From an uncultured Prevotella sp. (GTDB taxonomy: Bacteria > Bacteroidota > Bacteroidia > Bacteroidales > Bacteroidaceae), in NCBI GenBank assembly GCA_902477645.1, contig CABSIA010000174.1:1-5100 (forward strand): a DNA stretch of 5,100 nucleotides, written 5' to 3'. How positions within the stretch are numbered: the first letter of the stretch is position 1; the number at the start of each line of letters is the position of its first letter. This document shows, piece by piece, positions 1-5,096 of the stretch. The notes under the pieces are model-generated. The model did not search any database, was not told the DNA's origin, and saw nothing but the letters and a program-made list of their open reading frames with translations. Both the position numbers and the translations under genes were made by a program.

Positions 1-1125
1 CGTCTGTACAAAGTCCAGTAGCCGTTCAACCGCTGCGAGTTTCCCCATTCCCTTCATCTTTTCTTTCAGCGAGGCATATAGTTCCTTGCTTGTGTAACTG
101 TCCATCGGCGTTTTGGCATACATCGCCCAGCGTGTCATAAAGTTGTTACTGATTTCCGATGTCGGATAGTCGTTGTAGAAATTTATCAGGTTCCTGTTCA
201 CCGCTGCCTGCACCTTAATCTCTGGATAACGCTCTGACTGCAATGTCCTCTGTTGTGATTTGTCGAGACTCAGCGTCTGCGTTTCTTGAATATAAAGTGA
301 CATTGATTTCTCTTTTGGCATTGCCGCCTCACATATCTCCATGCTTGACTCTTTCGATTTGAATACATAATATTTGGTGCCATCAATATTGAAATAAGGC
401 TGGTCGTATATCGTGTGTTCCGAAGCATAAAGCAGACACAGCTTCGCCCCTGCCCTGCCTATCCTCATCTTATATCCCGACTGACAATAGTTGAAAGCCG
501 CAAGCATGGTTGGACCGTTTGTTTTTCCAAGACAAGCCTCAGCCATAGCGTCAAGCATGTTGAGATAAGCCCAGTCGCACAGCTTCATACGTATCCGCAA
601 TTCCAGACAGTCGCGGATAGTATTGTTGTAAGCATCGCCCGACATACGCTCCCATGCCTCAGCAATAGACTTATTACTGCTGTCGGTAAGCGTAAATCTC
701 TCGTCATCATTAAAGCGCACCCTGCAATCAGTTCCATAAAATGCGAAACCAATATATTTCTCTTCTGGCTGCGGATTCTCCTTTATCGGTGCAACAGGCA
801 CAGGTTGTGGCTTTGGTGCAGGCGGCGTGATGACATCCTCTATTACAATCGGCTTGTTGTCTATCGGCCTATCCCTATCTTCCTCCGGCATCACTACAGG
901 CTTCACCTCTTCGTCCTTAGGCTTGGGTATGGCAGGCAGCGTCTTGTGCTGTTGCCACGCCTGCCGCATAAACTCCGCATACTGTCTGTTTGCCTCGTCA
1001 CGGAAGTCATCGTATTCTTTCCGTGCCTGTTTCTTGAAATCTTCGTAACTTTTGCGGAACTCGTCTACCTGCGCATTAGCAACCAATGCGGATAAAGATA
1101 GAATGATAGAGATAAGCCGTTTCAT
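1..1125 (-). CDS. Secreted protein with coiled-coil and proline-rich N-terminus, C-terminus beyond window (partial)
   Basis: Reading the minus strand from ATG at 1125 gives 375 codons with no stop before the left edge, so the gene is incomplete here. Residues 1-18 form a signal peptide (MKRL, then a hydrophobic stretch ending VANA) with cleavage before Gln19. Residues 27-59 contain three 11-residue units with Y-x-x-F spacing, probably a helix or coiled coil. Residues 63-121 are rich in proline and charged residues and look like an extended linker. A presumed globular part begins near residue 124 (YIGFAFYG). It is the fourth gene of the operon, 14 bases after the caspase-like gene. From memory, Bacteroidales proteins with this kind of N-terminus and the visible end (AAVERLLDFVQT) continue into a transglutaminase-like domain; that part is outside the window, so this is inference. 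No function can be assigned from what is visible. The reading frame is convincing; the function is not. Confidence 0.85.
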   Translation of the reverse strand, partial: MKRLISIILSLSALVANAQVDEFRKSYEDFKKQARKEYDDFRDEANRQYAEFMRQAWQQHKTLPAIPKPKDEEVKPVVMPEEDRDRPIDNKPIVIEDVITPPAPKPQPVPVAPIKENPQPEEKYIGFAFYGTDCRVRFNDDERFTLTDSSNKSIAEAWERMSGDAYNNTIRDCLELRIRMKLCDWAYLNMLDAMAEACLGKTNGPTMLAAFNYCQSGYKMRIGRAGAKLCLLYASEHTIYDQPYFNIDGTKYYVFKSKESSMEICEAAMPKEKSMSLYIQETQTLSLDKSQQRTLQSERYPEIKVQAAVNRNLINFYNDYPTSEISNNFMTRWAMYAKTPMDSYTSKELYASLKEKMKGMGKLAAVERLLDFVQT

Positions 1126-1139
1126 AATTCTGTGTGTAT

Positions 1140-2723
1140 TTATTTCAGTTTCATATTTTTCCAAGATTCTGATATCGAGCGCGAAGGTATCACTGTCGGA
1201 GTCTGCAATTTGCGGTTTATTATTACAGACTGTTGACAAACTTGCTCTACAATATAGCTCGCCAAATCGCCAAGAGTGACATCACCTTTTGTCTCCTGCA
1301 ACTTCTTCAACAAGAAATAAGTGAACATGCCATGTCCTTTCTCTTTGAATGGGAATGCCGTCTCCTCACCATTAGAGGCACAGAATACCACACTGTTTCC
1401 GGCAGGAATGTCTGATACGGATTTTATAGCTACGCCACGTGCAGCCATCAGCATACCATCACCTCTTTGTGCACCACTGAAACAAGCATCCATAAAGACC
1501 ACAAGTTTCATTGCGCTCAGCTCATTTAGTTTCTGATACAGCCTGCTTGTAGGCATACATACTTCCGTCTGTGTGCCATCTGCATCTACAGGCAACAGAT
1601 AAGCATTGCCTTTGCCGTCAGGTATGCCATGACCGGCATAATAGAAGATGACATCAATATTCCCATTATATGCATCTGCAATATCCTTTATATCTTTCAG
1701 TGCGGCAAGCATTGTTCCATAAGTGGCATCGGAATAGCTTCGTATATTCCGTGCAGGCAGTCCTAACGTCTTTTGGCAATAGGCTGCAAATATCTTTGCA
1801 TCATTTTGGGCATATTCCACATGAGGAACCATCCGGTAATTCTCATTACCGATAATAACAGCAAATGTCTTGTTATTCTCTCCCATAACAGTTGGGATAT
1901 CTATATCTATACGACTGTCTTGCCTTATCTCTTCCTGCAACACATTCTGCCCACCTTTCTGCGAATTGAGTTCCTTCAAACATTCATTTACTAGTTCATC
2001 CGCAGCCTCACTAAGATACTCTCCTTTTTCCGCAACTTTGTCAAACCATTCCATTGCTTTTTCATAGTTCTGTGGTACACCTTTACCCTCATAATAACAC
2101 CAGCCAAGGTAGTATTGCGCATCTTCATTTCCTTGTTCCGCAGCTTTGATATACCATTCTACTGCTTTTTCTGCGCTTTGCAATACACCATTACCTAACT
2201 CATAACAAAGGCCAAGATTGCATTGCGCATTTTCATTTCCTTGTTCCGCAGCTTTGATAAACCATTTTGCTGCTTTTGCAAAGCTTTGCGATACACCTTT
2301 ACCATCCTTATAACACAAGCCAAGATTGCATTGTGCAATTGCATGTCCTTGTTCCGCAGCTTTGATATACCATTCCACTGCCTTTTCTGCGCTTTGCAAT
2401 ACACCATTACCTAACTCATAACAATAGCCAAGATTGCATTGTGCCTTTGCATTTCCTTGCTTTGCGGCTTTTGTATACCATTCTACTGCTTTTTCATAGT
2501 TTTGAGGTATACCTTTACCATCATAATAACAATTGCCAAGTTTAACCTGCGCATTTACATCGCCAGCTTGTGCTTTAGTTAGGCATTTCTTAAATTCGAT
2601 TTCATCTTCACTTTGTGTTTGAGCTATACACGTAACGGAATAATGTATACCACTTACAGGGTATGCCATAAGTAGGAAGAACAGAAAAACTGTTTTCATA
2701 TATTTGTTTGTTGGTAGTGTCAT
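1140..2723 (-). CDS. Exported Sel1-repeat protein with C-terminal caspase-like (peptidase C14) domain
   Basis: The 527-residue product has a hydrophobic export signal and likely cleavage at CIA|Q, residues 34/35. Five 36-residue Sel1 repeats follow (about 55-234), then a linker rich in charge and Gln (235-285), then a peptidase C14 domain (about 286-515). In that domain FAVIIGNENY (287-296) is the first strand, YYAGHG carries the catalytic His365, and MDACFSG carries the catalytic Cys414. A further motif, VVFCASNGEETAF (445-457), and GHGMFTYFLLKKL (463-475) fit the C-terminal half of the fold. The dyad is intact, so an active cysteine protease is expected. Asp412, two residues before the Cys, matches the basic-specificity pocket of metacaspases, so cleavage after Arg or Lys is inferred. 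Sel1 repeats usually bind protein partners. The ATG at 2723 lies 3 bases after the upstream stop, suggesting translational coupling. Met9 (2699) gives a more typical signal peptide (MKTVFLFFLL) and is a real alternative start. Substrate unknown. Confidence 0.93.
   Translation of the reverse strand: MTLPTNKYMKTVFLFFLLMAYPVSGIHYSVTCIAQTQSEDEIEFKKCLTKAQAGDVNAQVKLGNCYYDGKGIPQNYEKAVEWYTKAAKQGNAKAQCNLGYCYELGNGVLQSAEKAVEWYIKAAEQGHAIAQCNLGLCYKDGKGVSQSFAKAAKWFIKAAEQGNENAQCNLGLCYELGNGVLQSAEKAVEWYIKAAEQGNEDAQYYLGWCYYEGKGVPQNYEKAMEWFDKVAEKGEYLSEAADELVNECLKELNSQKGGQNVLQEEIRQDSRIDIDIPTVMGENNKTFAVIIGNENYRMVPHVEYAQNDAKIFAAYCQKTLGLPARNIRSYSDATYGTMLAALKDIKDIADAYNGNIDVIFYYAGHGIPDGKGNAYLLPVDADGTQTEVCMPTSRLYQKLNELSAMKLVVFMDACFSGAQRGDGMLMAARGVAIKSVSDIPAGNSVVFCASNGEETAFPFKEKGHGMFTYFLLKKLQETKGDVTLGDLASYIVEQVCQQSVIINRKLQTPTVIPSRSISESWKNMKLK
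2022..2561 (-). repeat. Five tandem 108-bp units encoding Sel1 repeats
   Basis: Five in-frame units of exactly 36 codons lie end to end: 2454-2561, 2346-2453, 2238-2345, 2130-2237 and 2022-2129 (repeats 1 to 5). Each follows the Sel1 pattern: A-Q-x-x-L-G, then C-Y, G-x-G-V, a KA pair and a final K-A-A-E-Q-G or close variant. Repeats 2 and 4 are nearly identical at DNA level (about 7 mismatches in 108 by my eye alignment). Repeats 1 and 5 share the PQNYEKA variant, and repeat 3 is distinct (SQSFAKA). The order is therefore A-B-C-B-A. Confidence 0.9.
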
Positions 2724-2726
2724 GAG

Positions 2727-3596
2727 CTATTGATTTATTATTATAATACTCTTTTTTATCACATTCATACTTTTGTCTTTTTTCCTATATTTTGTCAACC
2801 ATTTCTGAAGCTCCTTATAATTAAGTACCCCTGGCAATGTCTCTGACAAAGTGTTGTCGGCAGCCTTGGCAAAAGGCTGTGGAGAGAATATTACGTATAT
2901 CTGATTATATTCTGACGAACGGGAGCAGGTCATTACATACTCATCAACATATTGGTGCTCCTGCGGCGGAGCTTCCTTAATGTTGAAGAACACGTAACGG
3001 CGGTTTGCCTCCACCTTATATATACCGTCTGTCTGACTGCGGTATGGCAGAAGACAGTAGGCTTTTTGCTCAGCATCGACAAGATAGACGGCAAGATAAC
3101 CACTGACGGGAGAGACAAAAGAAAGATATAGGTCATCACCATCACGGAACTCATCGCTCTCAAGCTTATCTTCCGTGCCGTTGCGCAGCACTTTTGCCTT
3201 TATGTCTATCTGCGCCGAGACTATCTCACGAGCCTTGCCCTTCACGGAGACTTTCACAACGAGCATCCCCTGTTCGTATGAAATGTTGTATTGCGGTTCG
3301 TCGACAGTCTCAATCCATTCACCTTTTACCTCGCTGCCACCTATAGACAGGAAATCAACATCAGAACTGCCGTTGCGGTTCTCCATACGTGTGGTGTTGG
3401 TTTGCGAGACAATAGTACCGAATACATCGGCAAGAGCCTGTATCTTAGCACGGTCGAGCGCAGTGCGCTTAGCTTCTTCAAGAGTGACATTCTCCGGCGC
3501 ATGATAGGTATATTCTCCCTCCACAGTCTTAATCTTCTGAGATAAGACTGGGAGTGAGATTATCAGCAACAGAATAAGCACCAATGCCTGTTTCAT
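2727..3596 (-). CDS. Exported DUF4384-type protein with LPP20/FlgT-like N-terminal region
   Basis: The 289-residue product starts with a clear signal peptide (MKQALVLILLLIISLPVLS) cleaved before Gln20. Residues 25-125 hold a region with a helix of the form EEAKRTALDRAKIQALADVF (40-59), followed by strands. This resembles the small helix-plus-strand domains of LPP20 and FlgT-type envelope proteins; that likeness is by pattern only. Residues 145-235 fit DUF4384: F-R-D-G-D-D-L-Y-L-S, then SGYLAVYLVD and a CLLPY segment. The C-terminus is basic (WLTKYRKKDKS and onward). DUF4384 is known to occur in or beside caspase-like proteins, and the caspase-like gene begins 3 bases after this stop. A role as a periplasmic partner or regulator of that protease is inferred from context. 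No catalytic residues are apparent. Confidence 0.85.
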   Translation of the reverse strand: MKQALVLILLLIISLPVLSQKIKTVEGEYTYHAPENVTLEEAKRTALDRAKIQALADVFGTIVSQTNTTRMENRNGSSDVDFLSIGGSEVKGEWIETVDEPQYNISYEQGMLVVKVSVKGKAREIVSAQIDIKAKVLRNGTEDKLESDEFRDGDDLYLSFVSPVSGYLAVYLVDAEQKAYCLLPYRSQTDGIYKVEANRRYVFFNIKEAPPQEHQYVDEYVMTCSRSSEYNQIYVIFSPQPFAKAADNTLSETLPGVLNYKELQKWLTKYRKKDKSMNVIKKSIIIINQ

Positions 3597-3618
3597 ACAT
3601 ATATATTATATTAATGTG

Positions 3619-4302
3619 TCACCAACCAAGCAACTCATCGAGTTTCTTGTGCAGGTCATCACCGCGTTTTTCAAGATTCTCACGCACAGCTTTCTTGGCA
3701 GCGGCCTTTGCCATGGCACCGTTGTAGGCTATACGCACAAGCACCTCCTTGTTCTTGTTCTGTTTCGTGCGGTACACCTCCATCACGGTAATCGTGCGGC
3801 CTATGCTCTGCGATATGAGATTCTTTGCTGCCATGACGCTCTGCGTAACCGATGCGGCATCTTCTGCTGCCAACTGCTTGTTTGACACTGTGTTTTCCAC
3901 CAGTGCAGTTATCTCAGTCTGTATCTGTCCTGCAAGACTCTGCTTTGCCAGTTCCAGAGCCTGCATCTTTGCGGCATCATAGTTCTCACCTATGCTCATA
4001 GCCTCACCCATAAGATATTTCGGGTACATATCCGCATCATATTCCATCTGCATAAGATATGATTTGTCAAGCTGTTTCTCCAAAGGCAGTGCGCCTGGGG
4101 CAGTTTGCCAACCATCTTTTTTAAGTTGTTTCGCCTCCTTACGTGCTGCTTTTGTGGCTTTTTCGTTTAGCTCAGACTTGGAAGCTTTGTAGACTTCCTT
4201 TCTTTCTTTTTGCTGCTCTTTGGTGATTTGTGCAGATGCAGTGTTGAGCGTGCCTGCCATAATTAAGACAAGAACGCACTTGGTAAAAATAGTTTTTTTC
4301 AT
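3619..4302 (-). CDS. Exported LPP20-like protein, first gene of the operon
   Basis: The 227-residue product has a signal peptide (residues 1-24, ending TASA) cleaved before Gln25. There is no lipobox cysteine, so it is not a lipoprotein despite its likeness to the LPP20 lipoprotein family. Residues 26-64 are a strongly charged, Lys/Glu/Ala-rich helix. Residues 75-100 contain several Tyr and Met (KSYLMQMEYDADMYPKYLM). Residues 110-135 form the LPP20-type helix (AAKMQALELAKQSLAGQI), followed by further helices and a strand (KEVLVRIAY, about 184-192). The end is a Lys-rich helix finishing LLGW. It is followed after 22 bases by the DUF4384-type gene, and its start faces the long divergent intergenic region, so promoter control of the whole operon should act here. 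The leader before the ATG is A-rich without a clear Shine-Dalgarno, usual for Bacteroidetes. The LPP20 call is tentative; the gene itself is convincing. Confidence 0.82.
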   Translation of the reverse strand: MKKTIFTKCVLVLIMAGTLNTASAQITKEQQKERKEVYKASKSELNEKATKAARKEAKQLKKDGWQTAPGALPLEKQLDKSYLMQMEYDADMYPKYLMGEAMSIGENYDAAKMQALELAKQSLAGQIQTEITALVENTVSNKQLAAEDAASVTQSVMAAKNLISQSIGRTITVMEVYRTKQNKNKEVLVRIAYNGAMAKAAAKKAVRENLEKRGDDLHKKLDELLGW

Positions 4303-4360
4303 TTGCTCTATGGTTTTTATTGTTTGTTATTTGAATTGTAAATCATTACTTTGTTTAGTC

Positions 4361-4368
4361 CGAAAGTA
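4361..4368 (-). promoter_or_regulatory. Possible Bacteroidetes -7 box close to the operon
   Basis: The minus strand reads TACTTTCG here, one mismatch from the Bacteroidetes -7 consensus TAnnTTTG. It would start transcription about 50 bases before the LPP20-like ATG, downstream of the terminator-like hairpin. No proper TTTG -33 box is visible; only a T-run sits at about the right distance. Such boxes arise by chance in AT-rich DNA, so this is weak. Confidence 0.2.
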
Positions 4369-4384
4369 ACTTGAAAACAGACAA

Positions 4385-4419
4385 TAAAAAAACGTGGACT
4401 TTTTAACTTCGTCTACGTT
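4385..4419 (-). terminator. Hairpin plus T-run, terminator-like on the minus strand
   Basis: Positions 4391-4399 pair with 4411-4419 around an 11-base loop. Read on the minus strand, this gives arms AACGTAGAC and GTCCACGTT, with one A/C mismatch, followed directly by a run of seven T (4386-4392 on the plus strand, with the first partly in the stem). This is the form of an intrinsic terminator for transcripts moving towards the operon. It lies about 80 bases before the LPP20-like start, where a terminator makes sense only as an attenuator or as the end of a small RNA. The stem is short and its GC content modest. Confidence 0.4.
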
Positions 4420-4551
4420 CTTGAGGTATCGCCAAACACCATTGCAACCATATACGAGTAAAAGCCCACGCCATAGGCGTGAGCGTCACTACTTTTACTC
4501 TTGGTTGCTCTTTTCAAATTGGCGATTTTCAAGAACAAGAATACAAGTTAA
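4403..4551. ncRNA. Long interrupted inverted repeat, candidate structured RNA
   Basis: A nested series of perfect stems spans this stretch: 4403-4409/4545-4551 (7 bp), 4417-4424/4529-4536 (8 bp), 4428-4435/4519-4526 (8 bp), 4444-4450/4502-4508 (7 bp), 4456-4464/4492-4500 (9 bp) and an apical hairpin 4467-4472/4476-4481 (6 bp, loop ATA). Internal loops of 3x2, 8x10 and 5x1 bases separate the inner stems. The result is a rod of about 150 bases with a central bubble. All pairs are Watson-Crick, so either strand could form it. The T-run hairpin at 4385-4419 favours a minus-strand transcript, meaning an operon leader or a small RNA. The rod with a bubble also recalls 6S RNA in outline, but I see nothing specific to that family. 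A miniature mobile element is another possibility, although no target-site duplication was noticed. The structure is certain; its expression is not. Confidence 0.5.
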
Positions 4552-4623
4552 CGCTTTTTTATCAATATGTCTTTATATCTCTATTATTTATATCATACGC
4601 ATTAATTTTATGTTATTTTGTTG

Positions 4624-4631
4624 CAAAAATA
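4624..4631 (-). promoter_or_regulatory. Possible Bacteroidetes -7 box upstream of the inverted repeat
   Basis: The minus strand reads TATTTTTG, a full match to the TAnnTTTG -7 consensus. Transcription would begin near 4617, include the whole inverted repeat, then meet the terminator-like hairpin, leaving a leader of roughly 315 bases before the LPP20-like ATG. No TTTG -33 element stands at the expected 19-21 base spacing, and the surrounding DNA is AT-rich, so a chance match is quite possible. Confidence 0.27.
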
Positions 4632-4668
4632 CACAATAAATCTTGCCTTACATTATCTTTTGCCGTTT

Positions 4669-4709
4669 TTAACATATATTTTTACACCAGGGTGCTTTTG
4701 TTAACATAT
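4669..4709. repeat. Short direct repeat TTAACATAT upstream of the sigma gene
   Basis: The 9-mer TTAACATAT occurs at 4669-4677 and 4701-4709, a start-to-start distance of 32 bases, close to three helical turns. It lies 58-98 bases before the sigma factor ATG. It could be an operator pair, but the motif is AT-rich and could be chance. Confidence 0.3.
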
Positions 4710-4766
4710 TCTAAAGCCTCGTCTAAGCATGAAATAATCATATATGGCAGATGTATATAGTTATGT

Positions 4767-5096
4767 ATGAGAAACAAGCAGAACGACAACAACGAGGAGC
4801 AGGATTTTGTCGGCAGAATAATCTGTAGACAGCAGTCGTGCTATCGGGAAATGATGGCCAGGTACGGGCAACGGGTAATGTCGCTCGTAAGCCGTATGGT
4901 GTCAGACCCTCGGGACGCAGAGGAGTTGGCTCAAGACGCATTTGTCAGGGCGTTCACCAATATCAGTACATACGATGCAACAAAATCCTCACTCTCCACA
5001 TGGCTTCTGCGCATAGCGTATAACGTGGCATTGAACCATCTGCGCCGTAAACACCCAAAAATCATACATGATTCCGCTACAAAAAGTAGCATTTAA
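4767..5096 (+). CDS. ECF-type RNA polymerase sigma factor, region 2 only (truncated or frameshifted)
   Basis: The 109-residue product contains a complete sigma-70 region 2. Residues 50-63 (DAEELAQDAFVRAF) are region 2.2, which binds the core polymerase clamp. Residues 77-95 (STWLLRIAYNVALNHLRRK) cover regions 2.3-2.4, which melt and read the -10 element. ECF sigma factors are normally about 160-200 residues, with a helix-turn-helix region 4 that reads the -35 element. Here a TAA at 5094-5096 ends the frame in the linker after region 2, and only four bases of the window remain. Either the gene is broken by a nonsense or frameshift change, possibly near the A-runs at 5056-5060 and 5081-5085, or region 4 continues in another frame outside the window. 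The reading frame offset by two bases is open to the end but has no recognisable sigma sequence. ATG 4767 is the first in frame after the TAG at 4758. The gene is divergent from the caspase-like operon, which makes it a candidate regulator by position only. Confidence 0.8.
   Translation: MRNKQNDNNEEQDFVGRIICRQQSCYREMMARYGQRVMSLVSRMVSDPRDAEELAQDAFVRAFTNISTYDATKSSLSTWLLRIAYNVALNHLRRKHPKIIHDSATKSSI

Larger units (their letters stand above)
4303..4766. other. Divergent intergenic region
   Basis: This 464-base AT-rich stretch separates the start of the minus-strand operon from the start of the plus-strand sigma factor gene. I see no convincing gene in it: the open frames it contains have low-complexity translations and no domain motif. 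It holds a long interrupted inverted repeat (4403-4551), a hairpin plus T-run on the minus strand (4385-4419), weak promoter-like boxes and a short direct repeat (4669-4709). Confidence 0.8.

Noticed and set aside
415..1095. A 226-codon open frame on the plus strand
   Set aside because: It lies opposite the secreted coiled-coil protein, which has a signal peptide and coherent composition; the plus-strand translation is low in sense (Arg/Leu/Tyr-rich, no domain) and is an antisense shadow.
2195..2407. A 70-codon minus-strand frame with internal repetition inside the Sel1 array
   Set aside because: Its repetition (NGLSKLRNKE-like units) simply reflects the 108-bp repeats read in another frame.
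2022..2561. Possible CRISPR array, because of regularly spaced repeats
   Set aside because: The units are contiguous, in frame, 36 codons each, with no unique spacers; they encode Sel1 repeats.
3175..3504. A 109-codon plus-strand frame inside the DUF4384-type gene
   Set aside because: Composition is Ser/Thr/Arg-rich without motif, and the minus strand carries a signal peptide and DUF4384 pattern; antisense shadow.
4323..4353. Plus-strand TTTG (4323-4326) and TACTTTG (4347-4353) as a promoter for the structured element
   Set aside because: The downstream box has one base fewer between TA and TTTG than the consensus, and the T-run hairpin fits the opposite strand better; not listed as a feature.
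4403..4551. tRNA or known riboswitch as the explanation of the structured element
   Set aside because: The stems form a single long rod with no cloverleaf, no T-loop consensus and no riboswitch core that I recognise.
4394..4760. Plus-strand open frames of 81 and 93 codons in the intergenic region
   Set aside because: They run through the inverted repeat and AT-rich spacer, have low-complexity Phe/Ile/Tyr-rich translations, and show no ribosome-binding or domain evidence.
4738..4941. A 67-codon minus-strand frame opposite the sigma factor start
   Set aside because: Pro/Arg-rich translation without motif, opposite a clear sigma region 2; antisense shadow.
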